A stretch of DNA of 64,000 nucleotides, from positions 16,333,601 through 16,397,600 of the forward strand of contig CM049319.1 of the NCBI GenBank assembly GCA_026874595.1, written 5' to 3'. Position numbers and translations under genes: made by a program. The notes under the pieces are model-generated. The model ran no database searches. It was not told the DNA's origin and saw only the letters and a program-made list of their open reading frames with translations. Source of the stretch: Sipunculus nudus (lineage: Eukaryota > Annelida > Sipuncula > Golfingiida > Sipunculidae). Of this stretch, positions 46,456 to 58,224 are shown in pieces (the stretch's first letter is position 1; each line of letters begins with the position of its first letter).

Positions 46456-49400
46456 CAAATAGGAGAATTTTTTTTAATAGGAGCTTGGAGTAATATATGT
46501 CGTATACAACAGGATACAATAGAAAAAAAGGTGGAAACGAGCAATTGAATCTTTGAGCAGACGACGTACAAATAAACACCGACTGAAGAATGACAAAAAC
46601 ATGCAAAGTTTACGATTAGTTAATGACAAAGGGAAACCTTCAAATAATAAATATAAAAAAAGAGGAAACAGGTTACTGCGAAGATATGGATAATACCGTA
46701 AAATCCCGTCAAGATTACTTAGTGACTATAACTTTAGTGAATATTTCTTTTGGATAAATACCGAAATCTGAAGATTATAGTTTTATTTGGACAGTGGTAT
46801 GTAAATTTGTGTCGTTTCTGTAATGTAATGAGCATAGCTTTTTTTATCCTTAATAAACCATTAAGTAAAAAATTTTTCCTGGATGTCATTCTGCTATGAT
46901 ATAGGCTAGTGGGCCTCTTCGTTGATTAATAGAAATCATTACGGAAATCCATTGAACCTATGGAATAGCTTCAATTATAAAGTAATTAAAATTAGAATAA
47001 AAAGAAGTAACATATAAGCCTTAATATCAATAAATAATATAATTCAGCCGGCTGAGCCAGTTTATGGCATTTTCTCCTATTTAATATTAATCAATATATC
47101 ATAAATTATTGGATAAATTAATAAACACGAATTAACTGTTACTATATAGTTACTCTACGAATATAGTAAAATCTGTATTAACCCAAACATTGAGTTAGTG
47201 CATGCTAATGAGATTTTCTATTGTATCGTGTATAAAAATTAATTATTGGATAAACCGGAAATTTATGAAGAGGTATGAGCAATGAGGTATGATATAAATT
47301 CCTGAGAGTGGCAGACCGCCATCCGGCTGAGCTTAATAAAGCAACAAGCTTACACCCACGATTATACCCGCGGCCGAGCCTCGAGGGATCAAAGTGAAAC
47401 ACACGAGAGACAGCACTGGCGGCAAGCAGATAAATCCCGCTACGCGGACTTTGTCATATGGTATTTTTTACCGAAAGCACCCTGTGAAGCTATGCGTTAC
47501 CGTAAATATACCAATATGTCGACATATATACTTCAAAACTAATAAAACGTAAGTTGATGGTAAGCCGAAAATGTGGCATGCATGCACGATTTGTTTAATT
47601 TGAATACTCATTTGAATTCATACACCCAAAATATATAAATAACTTAGTAAAATGCATGCAAGAGTAAAAAGTATTTCATGAAAACAGATCCTAGCTATCA
47701 AGATATATACGTCACCGTAAATCCTAAATCAGCCGATAAAAAAATGAACTTTACTGTCAATAGTCCCCCCAAAACATCAATCATCAAATAACCACGGACT
47801 GGAAAATTAGGTACTGTAGATTAACCGTGGACGACATCTGCCAAAGATCTATATGACGCTTTAGGCCTATTGGTAATTGGGTAACCATGACCTCCTACGT
47901 GGAAATGACTGGTTTAACTTATGTAAAGCAACGAACAGCATAAGAACTGACATGTAAATCAAAACCGAGGCTGTGGATTTCAATTAAGGATTTAAACATC
48001 AAAGATAAAAGGATGGATTGCGTTATTTTTTCACTAAGAAACTACGAATTCAAACTGAGAACCTTGTGTTGAAACATCCAACATCAAAGTTACTTATACC
48101 TTTGTTAACTTTGTCCATCTCCGGATTTCTTGAAAATATAAAGCAAAGAGATGCCTTTATATAAAGTACCTTATATAGAAAAGATTTTAGCCGAATGTCT
48201 GCAGCCACTATGACCTCATGCTCCTGTAATGCATAAAATGTCTCCTGCTTATAAATATCGTGCAACAGATCCGGTTTCTTAACACCCACGAACTTTAGTT
48301 GGTGCATATATCGTGACAAAGTTAGATCTGACTAATAGCTTTAACGGGCCTATTCCGGTATCTGACGTAAATTAACTTTAGATAATCCCTTGAACATTTT
48401 AGATATATCAGAAACGCCGATCCCTCCTCATACAGGCTGTTCATTCTTTATATCCATATGTTTATAACATGTGGGGAGAACGCCAAAACAATCCAAACAC
48501 ACTCAACAAGGTAATCTGGCGGCAAGTCAGACGTACCAGAGTTTTGTAAAGGGCTTTTGCAAGTTGTGACCTTCCAACTTTTACACACATATGCAACCAC
48601 CCACCTTTTAGATTATACATTAGCGCATGTACAGTATTTAATAATAGCTTATAGATAAACCAACTCATACATCTATCACAGGGGCATTATAAGAACTTTT
48701 CTGAACAGGAATTAACTACAGTTTATTAATATGTAAGCAGAGTGGGCTAGAAATCACATAATTTCTAAAGAAAAAAAGGTAGGCGAGTAGTAATCAAAAG
48801 ATGAACCAGGACATCGAGGATATAGGCAGAGTCAGCTATTAAAAGGAGTCTTCTTCCTTCTCGAAAGTGTAACAAGTGTAATATAAGAAGATTATTACTT
48901 ATGATTGGTACAATTCGTTTAAACTGAAACAGTATTAAGAAATTTTAAAATCAAGAGAAGTCGTCAAATAAATAGCTGAGTTTGCGAGGACGTTTAGCTA
49001 TGAGCAGACACATATTGGTGAAAACTGGCGTGCAAAAGACAGATTAACTTTTGGTTGTAACACAGTAAAGTGATTGTTTTATTTTATTTTTTTACGAAAG
49101 CAACACCAGTGTTGGCTCTATCACCTGTGTTTGTATAATTATATAACATTTATATTAAGTACGTTCTGTGAATATCATTTTTTTTTCCTCGTTTAATTCA
49201 TACCGTAACAGGCGTGTACATTAAATATTGATTGATTCATTAAAAATCAGCATCATGTTCACGGAATATCCAGATTGTGCACATTTATTATTGAAATAGA
49301 TTATATTGAAAATCGACATATAATTGGTACGTGACAGTGATTTAACTCTTAATTTGGATTATCGAAGGCTGAATATTTCCTAAGATTTTATCACATCATT

Positions 49401-49494
49401 ATCAAATTACAATTTTCTTAATGAGTGTACACTTATATTTATCAAAGCAATTTTTCATGATTTGTGGAATTTTTCAACACTGCCGTAACCCACC

Positions 49495-49645
49495 AAATCA
49501 TCTGACCTCGTTTTGACAGCTGTGTCACTGGTGCGCGGCTGCTGAGATCGCTATGCGTTACCTGCCGACTGCATGGTACCTGGCCGAGCTACCTGGGGCG
49601 GGATAGCTCAGGTAAACCAGGCTAGCAGATGTTCCCACTTGTCAA
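49495..49645. promoter_or_regulatory. E-box cluster in GC-richer part of intron 1
   Basis: CATCTG (49499), CAGCTG (49517), CAGATG (49626) and CACTTG (49636) fall in 143 bases, about 0.8 kb inside intron 1. bHLH factors of the MyoD type bind such sites. A muscle enhancer would fit an ALP/Enigma gene, but this is motif evidence only. Confidence 0.25.
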
Positions 49646-50299
49646 AAGCTACAGGCGAGGCTGCTAGTGGTTTCAGTAACAGCAGCGGCAACGTCTGATA
49701 CTCGTAATATTTCATTCAACTTCCATACCGCACACAAGCCTCAGTGCCAGACGAGACATTACCGTACGTATTACACCAAAGATTCAATTTTCCACTCGCA
49801 CACCATGAGTAAGCAAAATAAGGGATCCCAGGAAAAGCTTACTTATATTAAACATTGAAAGAAAAAAATTTGCTGTCATTTGCAGCATTGTAATTATATT
49901 ACTGGTATTTTGCATTTCCTGTCATATGCTTTAAAGTTGACGAAAGGATAAAACATATATACTATTTACTATATACTACATGTATATACATATATACTAT
50001 TTATAGGGAGTCCCCTAAAATTTCGAAACTTTCGTTTTTTTCTGGAAACATCATTTATATGCGAAATATCTTTCCGCAGACAGCATCCCTATAAATTTCC
50101 AATAACAGCGCGGAGCAAACAGATATTACATTCCTTCTTGCGCCACATGACACAGAAATACTTCTGTTTACCTGGAAAACGCAAGCCTCGTGCCTATACC
50201 ACTGGGAATTATATATACTGTGTAGGCGTACCCGCGTCAGCAGGTGTACTGCATGCAGTACATGTTGTGCCGGTAAAGCGCAGGGAGGGAAGGCCTTAC

Positions 50300-50443
50300 C
50301 TTTTTAATAGAAAGGGGCATCCTAAAATCCTTTCCGCCTTGGAGCCTGAAGCCCCAAGGTTGGTTCATGTCCGCCTTTTGGAGGTTGACATTGCACATGG
50401 TTCCAGCCGCCGGCTGCTGCGCTTGAGTGCCATAGTAAGCCAT
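50300..50443 (-). CDS. ALP/Enigma-type PDZ protein, exon 1 (start and first half of PDZ)
   Basis: The frame reads MAYYGTQAQQPAAGT, MCNVNLQKADMNQPWGFRLQ, then GGKDFRMPLSIKK, and meets donor GTAAGG at 50299 in phase 0. PWGFRLQGGKDF is the signature of ALP/Enigma PDZ domains, and WGFRLQGG forms the carboxylate-binding loop. Two starts are possible: 50443 (GGAACATGG, A at -3 and G at +4, preferred) and 50398 (MCNVN, weaker context). The frame stays open upstream to a methionine at 50560, but that part has no family resemblance and is probably 5' UTR. Exon 2 at 34421-34273 completes the domain. The protein should be cytoskeletal, at actin/alpha-actinin anchorage sites. The exact ortholog cannot be named from one domain. 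Confidence 0.9.
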
Positions 50444-50660
50444 GTTCCACAGACTGCCAGCTAAGTCAAGGAAAGTTCCGAAGAGAGCAGCAACTAGCAG
50501 CTTGTATGTGCTCCGAAACTCTGACTGCTGTGATGCTGGTGCTGCAATCCCAGGCCACACACATTAAAATCAGCTGAGCTGGCTGGCTGCGCGCCTCAGG
50601 CCAAGCAGAACTGCTTAACGTTTTCCATATCGTTCGGCAATTTCTAGTTTTCAAAGTCAT
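50444..50660 (-). promoter_or_regulatory. 5' UTR and promoter-proximal region of the PDZ gene
   Basis: GC-richer than the surroundings, directly upstream of the start codon on the minus strand. CAGCTGATTTTAATG (about 50577-50563) contains an E-box. No TATA box is evident. The transcription start cannot be placed. Confidence 0.4.
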
Positions 50661-51507
50661 AGTTCTAACTCGGTAATTTTTTTCTTTTCAATTTTTTGGC
50701 AAATTTATTCCTTAGTCTTTCGTTGCGATATCAGAACTAGTAAAATGCAAAATAAACATTGCTCGTTGGACTTCGTACGGTCTAGTTTTGTTGACCGAAT
50801 GTCAGTGAATTTCGGCCCATCATCCCTTTGACCAGTAACAGGTGATACATAAAGCAGGGTGTCTTGGTTCACGTTACGTTACAGTATTTCGATAAACAAG
50901 AAATATGTGATAATACTCTGAGATATAACAGGGTGACGATATGCAGGTGTATTCTGTATGTATTGTTTTACGGACACGACGCTGGTGTATTGCAACAAGT
51001 GCGGAAATGGGAGAGTTGGAAGTGCGTCATGATAAATAATCGTTAAAATGTTTAAATATGTTTTGTGTAAATGAGGTTATAAATTAAACAGATGTTATGG
51101 AAATAACTTCTATTAAATCTAGAGAATTTAGATTTACAAGCATATAAATGAAGCCATTTTTGTGGTGCAGGCTTCCGTGGTGAAGATATAGTTTTATCAT
51201 AACGGTCTTTCACAGTCTCTCAATGCACTCCTTTAATGTTGCCTAAGAAGAAGATGTTGAAATTCTTCCTCCCTCCGAATCTGCCTGTCTATCTTAACCG
51301 AATAGATTTAAGTGTTTCTAAGAGAGGATTTCATCAGCGTCTGTAAAAGGAGATGGATATTCCTGATTCGGGTGATAAAGGTTTATTTTATACTAAGATT
51401 ACAAATTCATCCTCGAAGGGGTTGATAAGAAGTTGATAAGAAATTCTTTAAAAAATCTTCACAATCTAACCTTTAAAAATGGGGTTCCTGTCTGTGTCTT
51501 ATGGCAG

Positions 51508-51630
51508 GTACAATGGAACCTGTTTGAAAGACCACCTCTCTAATAAGACCACCTGTCTATTAGGTGAAAGCGTTCAAATTGATTATAATGAACTGTTTAA
51601 TAAGACCACCTGCGAATTAGGTTTACTGTT
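51508..51630 (+). mobile_element. pogo/Tc1-like end remnant
   Basis: GTACAATGGAACCTGTTTGA then repeated AAGACCACCT/AATAAGACCACCTG resembles the CAGTGGAACCCC..GACCACC end at 8279. No partner end is seen. Confidence 0.4.
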
Positions 51631-52164
51631 TGCCAATCCCGAACACTGCAGTCGACCGTTAAGCGTACTCGTGGAAAAGGTATTTTACGTCTTGCACGTA
51701 AACATAGCAGTATTTAACAAGCAATATATAAAAAAGAGCAATAGTTAACATTAGAAGCATTTTAAAACTGGACAATTCATGAATTCATTTCTATGAAATC
51801 TGATCTTTTGAAAAATGAATTTTATTAGAAGTGGCAAAACATAGGGTCAAGGTCAGTCTCAAAGTTTCGGAGCCTTGACCAAAATCTACGCCCACGCGAA
51901 GTGTAAAAGCTAGGAATCCATCAATTAGTATATTCTCTTAAAGGTTTGCAGCTGGCACCTCCAACATCTACGCCCGTACCAAATACCAGGACAATCCGCT
52001 CTCCGAGGACATGCCGTTTTGTATCTTTTTCAAAAATGGATCAGTTCAAGGGCAGGATCAGACTTATTGTAAAGTATTGAGCTTAATTTGTATTAATTTC
52101 CTTCTCTAGAGTCTATCTATGCCATAACAAGAACCCCAGCACTTAATCTCGTTCGAAAGAATTT

Positions 52165-52258
52165 TCTGCAATGGTGGCTGCCGCGGGATCCCAGCTGGCA
52201 TTGAACCGTAGACTTTTACTCTCGGTTACTTTCGGTTTTAGCCACTAAGATAACAATG
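52165..52258 (-). repeat. Possible tRNA-derived SINE head
   Basis: On the minus strand an A-box-like TTAGTGGCTAAAAC is followed about 40 bases later by a B-box-like ACGGTTCAATGCC. The cloverleaf is not intact, so it is not a tRNA gene. Confidence 0.3.
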
Positions 52259-52420
52259 CATGATCGAACCGATTATCAATTACCAATTGTATTCCCAAAT
52301 ATATTTGGTTTTAAAACCAAATTGATAGTATCACTGTGAAGATACAATGAATGAAAGCAATTTTTTTAATGACTGAAATGACACCCGCATTATATTATCT
52401 TGCAAATAGTCGCCAAGGCA

Positions 52421-52857
52421 TGGATGTAGTCGATTCCACATTACCCGAGTCCGAGTGCAAGTCCGAGTCCCGACCACTCGAGTCCGAGTCCACTTCCGAG
52501 TCCTTGAGGTTTGAGTCCAAGTCCGCCCACTTTGAGTCCGATTCTTCTGAAACTCGGGTCAAAATCCGAGATCGAATCGAAAATATCTTTTGTGGCGGAT
52601 CCAGAGGGGGCCCGTTCAGCTGTTACATCTCTAATTTTATCTAATTCTTTTCTTATTTATTCTTGATTTAATTTCATTTTCCATATTTCTGTTTAATTCA
52701 CTAGCAATTAGATCATTAAATTATCCAAAGTTTATTAATTTCGTATGCCCCTCCGATACCCTCCGCCAGGTACTTGTCATTTACTTAAAATAAATAATAG
52801 AAATGAATAATTATAATTTTCTTAGGCTCAAAAATATATTACATAAGAACACACATG

Positions 52858-52904
<47 letters not shown>

Positions 52905-53372
52905 CATATTAAATTTACAAATAAAATGCATAATTTAAGAACTTGGTCTTCATAATATATATACCTATCAACCGCCAACCCAGTATTAGCGAACCCCCGT
53001 TCTCGATTTTCTGGATCCGCCACTGGTCTTAATGAAAAGCACTTTAAAATAAGAAGCATTCATCATCATGTGCATTTTTATGTCAATTCACACGACTTTT
53101 ACTTTAATATTGAATTACATTTTGCTCCTAATGCAGAGAAGATAGTCTAAACTTGTTGTTGTTGTTTTTTTAATATTTTGTCATCAGTTGGCGCTTAAAA
53201 GCCTTCATGGTAGGTTTTCCCATCTGAAAGTCAGGCTTTACGCGGAGTTTTTTTTTTTCTACTTGACTCGAGTTCTGACTTCTGAGTCTGAGAAAAAGTA
53301 TGAGTCCAAGACCCCTGAGTCCTTAAAAATAAGTGGACTCCAAATCCGGACTTGGGTACTACATCACTGCGA
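52421..53372. mobile_element. hAT-like non-autonomous element, GAGTCC-rich
   Basis: The left end has ATGGATGTAGT, then many ACTCGAGTCCGAGTCC motifs. The right end has GAGTCC/GACTC motifs in mixed orientation, then GGGTACTACATCACTG. The ends are roughly inverted (GATGTAGT/ACTACATC). The flanks CGCCAAGG and CGACCAAG are similar but not clean duplications. A TA microsatellite (52860-52899) lies inside. Open frames over the motif clusters are artefacts. Confidence 0.5.
52860..52899. repeat. (TA)n microsatellite
   Basis: Pure TA run of about 40 bases. Confidence 0.95.
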
Positions 53373-54793
53373 CCAAGTACAAGAAATTCCCACACTTGAA
53401 TTATCATACTATATATATAGGACTATATAACCCTATCGATCGTGAAATTTTGAATATAAATGGTAATTAAACATAATGTAGGATTGTGACTCCTAAATGT
53501 CTACATTGTACCTAAAAACAAATAAAATATAATATGGTTATAAAATAAAATAAAGTAGAAATGACTACAGCAGACATCTTATTTTTAGCTATCATGCAGA
53601 ACTTTATCATCACTGCATGTAAGGAGTGTAATGTTATAACGCCCAGCATCAGAAATTCATCGCCTTGGCCTAGGTGATGCTTGAGGCAATATCTATATAT
53701 ACCGTGACAGAACTGGTAGGTATTGTGGTCTGCTGTTGGTGCCTGTGTCTGTCAGTGCTGCTGCAGGCTTTGGCTCTGTACAGCACGGCTGATTCAGCCA
53801 GAGTGCCCACCTTACCCAACCACTTCTGGGTATACTTCACTTACATTCGGACCAAGTTTTGAATTCTCTGATATCAAATTACTGAACATTGTGGTGAACA
53901 AGTTTGTTTTCTGTGAGCTATGAAGGTTTGTATGACGGCTGTAATGTAAACCTGTTTGAATAATGACAACATGTCTAATATTATGATATACCGTGAAAAT
54001 ACATTGTCTGTAAAACACGGCCGAATGTATGTGTGAGGTATGGGTCAGAAAAGGTCAAAGGTCACGATCTTTCATTCTACTTGTCACGTGATACTGAGTG
54101 ATGTTTACCACAGCAAACGACACCGTAAGCTTCTAAAGTATGTCTGTCAACCAGCCAGTAGAACTTGTTGGGGACTAGCCCCAGTAGTGTCCCGCCATGC
54201 AGATTCTCTTTCAGTTTGGTATGTAGTAACAATCAATCGGAAACGAGAACCCGTTTCGGGTATATCCGTTGCTTATCGCACCGTTTTGATTACACATCCT
54301 TATCAAAATAAAGCTCGTGTTACTGCATTCATAAACAACTGGAGGGTTGATATGATAACTATACAGACCTAGTATTTAAAATTGGGGCGAGTCGAAAATC
54401 ATGCATGCAACAAACATGATATGAAATATAATGAAAACATATCACGTGCGATACTTGGTATTCGCGCCATTAAATGTAGCGCCCTCTAACGACATGCAGC
54501 CGTCCTCCATGACTGTTGGGGAAGACAGATCTCAGAACCGTGTAAGCTCCACAACTGCCGTTGGCTTTAGTGGGTTGGGCAAAACGCAGAATATTGACAG
54601 GCCTGTTTTTTTTATAAAAGGTTCAAAGCGATTATCTTTAGCTAATAGCCGTCAAATACCAGAATTGGCTCCTTTATGAAAGAATTAACGAAATTAATAA
54701 CTTGAAGAAATGATCAGAGTAATCCAAGATCTGTAAACGTGCAAACTTTAGGGCAATCCATGCAAGCACATCTGATATAAGGCTTTGTGAATA
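53373..54793. other. Non-coding stretch upstream of the tandem duplication
   Basis: No gene recognised. Moderately GC-rich parts at 53700-53860 and 54460-54610 have open frames on both strands without known domains. Confidence 0.35.
54476..54490 (-). promoter_or_regulatory. CTCF-like motif, strong match, minus orientation
   Basis: The minus strand reads GTTAGAGGGCGCTAC, matching YAGRKGGCGCY. Outside recognised repeats and about 4 kb upstream of the PDZ gene start. Confidence 0.45.
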
Positions 54794-57090
54794 GGGGGGG
54801 GGGGGGGGGGGGAGAGGGAACCCCGCAAAATGGAGAAACGATTGTAGGTGGCGCCACCAGTGCTATGTACAAGATAACCTATCCGGGATCAATGCGCATG
54901 TAAACTTTGAGAACAACCCATATGGCCGCCCCTGGATTGTCTAAGGTGACGTCTTGTGTGATATAAACACTGATTTTCATACAAATTGGAAATTTTCGAA
55001 GTCAAGGTTTCTTTCTTAGACCATGACCCCAAATTAATTAGGCATCACTCTCTGCCTCCAATCAAAGTGCATTAAAATATTTAAGAAACCCATCCAGTAG
55101 TTCTAGAATGAAGTAACTGACGTTGTAAAGCATCGGTGATTGGAAGTTAAACTGCTGAAAGGTTGGCGAGGTGGCACCACCAGTCTCCTGTACAAAACAA
55201 AGTTGTCGATGATCTTTATACAGGCACTCTTTGACGACAGCTCCTGAGAAACGCAGTATTTTTTATTTTTCAGCAAAACTGGACCTTTTCGAGTGAGATG
55301 AGTTACGCCACAAAAACGACTGAAGGAATTATTGTGCACATGATAAAATTGCCAAGGACCGAAAACGGATGACGCATGGATGGAAACCACAGGAAGCCAA
55401 ATTCCAGAATAAACAAAGTTTCGCCAAATTCTGTTCGCGTTCTGAGTTATATTCAGGAAACGGAATGTTTTCACGCGGTAGCAGTGGTACACGGCTAAAA
55501 AAATACAGTACTTTCCGAAAAACTGTTTTTGCGTATACGGCGGATACAGTTAAATGATAAATATTGTTTCAATTTTACGTTTCAGCGCACTATACTCTGC
55601 CATTTTGTGAGCTAGAGTGCAATGAAACGGTGGCATTTTTATCTGTGGCGAAAATATCTTTTGCTCTGCTGTTCTTGCAATATGTCATATATGTAATACT
55701 CGTGTCAGTGTTCCGATGATATTTTATCAAGTCACTCTTCGTAAAGATGCTTGACGATAATTGAGATGTGCGCTAAAGGAAATTTCAAAATCGCTACCAT
55801 ATTTGGATTTCTGATGGGTCTGAAATCCGACAGCACCCATCCACTCATGGGTCTTATCTTTAGTAAAATTTTCATGGTAACTGCTTGAATGGTTCTTGAG
55901 ACAGCGCGCTCGAAAGAGCATCACAGACAGGAAAAAAAAATACGTCGGGGCCCTTATCAATGAGAACTCCAAATTTCATGGCAATCAGATCAAATCATGA
56001 GAAAGCTGATAGCCTGTTTTGATACTTGTATTCCTGAGAGGTTACAGTGTGCTTTCATATTAAGCAAATCGGCGTGATATTTGTTAAACAACCTTAATTT
56101 CCGGTAAATCTTTATTTAGGACTCAGAAGGGTGGGACTTTCAAGGCGATCAGCATGGAATTTTCGTCTCGTGGTTTGCAATAAATAAGGTCGCCAAGGAT
56201 ATTTCATCATGAATTTATGTAATGTTAGAACCGTCTTGGACGACTACAATTCGGACCGCGAGAATAGATGGCCCGCCACTGACAATAGACGCTCTCTCAT
56301 GTTCTCCCGAGGGTGACTTTCACTCATCTGAGCTTTAAAAAATTACCCTTGAACTTTAATTTCATCTTTAAAAGTCACCCTGAACTTTATTTTCATCTAA
56401 AAGTCTTTCTGGACAAGCATGCATCTGGCAAGGGCAAACAACCAACACAAACAAAATTTTAAATCTTTTATTAAGAACTGAGAATTGTATACAAAATTGA
56501 TTTTTTCTTTCCAAATGAGAATTTACAACCAATGTATGAATGCTTTCCAGGTAACACAAGGGATATATACTATAGTTATGTAAATGCTGAATATCAAACC
56601 ATTCCATGACAGATTTGTTTTTAATTGAAATAAATTAACTGTTTAATATACTGACTCCCCTGTATAAATGGTATTTGTGGCAGAACACCTTGCAGGAATG
56701 TCAATCATGTCCTACTTCCCTTAATCCTGTCATTTTTTATCTTTGTAGATTTTTATTACATCCACTGATTGAGATAAAACAAGTGGCATAATTATTTCTG
56801 TCTAAACCTCATAAATTTGAGCAAGATTGCTTTCAAACAGCGTTGAATATTGCCTGGTGATGAGTGATGAAAGGATGACAGATAATCCATTAATATAGCT
56901 GGCAGCACCAAACTTTGAGGATATGTGGTATTTGTTGGCAGTTTGCTATTTTCTACACTGACTAATACCCTTATCTATGCTGTGAGCTAAGAAGCGATGG
57001 ACAAAGCAACAAAGAAGTTGCTCAATGATAGTCATATTCATTTTTAATAAAATAAAGAAAATATAAACATTAGATTTACAATTATATATT
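54794..57090 (+). repeat. 2.27-kb tandem duplication, copy A
   Basis: Begins at a 19-G run (54794-54812), then GATTGTAGGTGGCGCCACCA and ATGTACAAGATAACCTATCC. It ends near the 'aataaaataaagaaaatataaacatt' stretch at 57040-57070. Copy B follows immediately with the same order and only scattered substitutions. No coding capacity recognised; the family is unknown. Confidence 0.85.
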
Positions 57091-58224
57091 TACAATTTAC
57101 AATTGGGGGGGGGGGGGGGGGGGGGGGGATTGTAGGTGGAGAGACGATTGTAGGTGGCGCCACCAGTGCCATGTACAAGATAACCTATCCGAGATCAATG
57201 CGCATGTAAACTTTGAGAACAACCCATATGGCCGCCCCTGGATTGTCTAAGGTGACGTCTTGTGTGATATAAACACTGATTTTCATACAAATTGGAAATT
57301 TTCGAAGTCAAGGTTTCTTTCTTAGACCATGACCCCAAATTAATTAGGCATCACTCTCTGCCTCTAATCAAAGTGCATAAAAATATTTAAGAAACCCATC
57401 CAGTAGTTCTAGAATGAAGTAACTGACGTTGTAAAGCATCGGTGATGGGAAGTTTAACTGTGCTGAAAGGTTGGTGAGGTGGCACCACCAGTCTCCTGTA
57501 CAAAACAAAGTTGCCGATGATCTTTATACAGGCACTCTTTGACGACAGCTCCTGAGATACGCAGTATTTGTGATTTTTCACCAAAACTGGACCTTTTCGA
57601 GTGAGATGAGTAACGCCACAAAAACGACTGTAGGAATTATTGTGCACATGATAAAACTACCAAGGACCGAAAACGGATGACGCATGGATGGAAACCACAG
57701 AAAGCCAAATTCCAGAAAAAAATAAAGTTACGCAACATTCTGTTCACCTTCTTGCAGTTATAGTCCGGAAACGGTATATTTTCACGGCAGTAGCAGTGGT
57801 ACACTGGTAAAAGATACTATCCAAAAAACGTTTTCGTAAACGGCGGATACAGTTAAATGAGACATTGTTTCAGTTTTACGATTCAGCGCACTATACGATT
57901 TTGTGAGCTAGAGTGTAATATAACGGTGGCATTTTTATGTGGCGAAAATGTCTTTTGCTCTGCTGTTTTTACAATATATGTAATACTGGTGTCAAGTGTT
58001 CCGAGGATATTTTATCAAGTAACTTTTTGTAAAGATGCTGGACCATTATTGAGATTTGCGCAAAAGGAAATTTCAAAATCGCTACCATATTTGGATTTCT
58101 GATGGGTCTGAAATTCAACAGCACCCAACCACTCATGGGTGTCTTATCTTTGGTAAAATTTTCATTTTAAGTGCTTGAATAGTTATTGAGACAGCGCGCT
58201 CGAAAGAGCATCACAGACAGTAAA

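Larger units (their letters stand above)
34422..50299 (-). other. Intron 1 of the PDZ gene, about 15.9 kb
   Basis: Bounded by donor GTAAGG at 50299 and acceptor CGCCGCCAG ending at 34422. It contains a Helentron fragment, two poly-G-bearing elements, a Harbinger MITE, a Helitron with 279-bp repeats, and TA, CT and compound microsatellites. It also contains GC-richer islands at about 40600-41140 and 49500-49780. No further exon was recognised with confidence. Confidence 0.75.
50661..52420. other. Upstream non-coding stretch
   Basis: No gene recognised. Contains a pogo-end-like remnant (51510) and a tRNA-SINE-like piece (52150-52255). Confidence 0.4.

Noticed and set aside
47300-47345. AGCTCAGCCGGATGGCGGTC on the minus strand, like a tRNA A-box or a Helentron start
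   Set aside because: No B-box follows, and the bases beyond AGCTCAGC do not match the Helentron family.
48050-48319. Minus-strand frame with LLHDIYKQETFYALQEHEVI, possible donor CTATATAAG|GTACTT
   Set aside because: Protein-like composition but weak acceptor, no recognised family, inside intron 1. Not strong enough to call.
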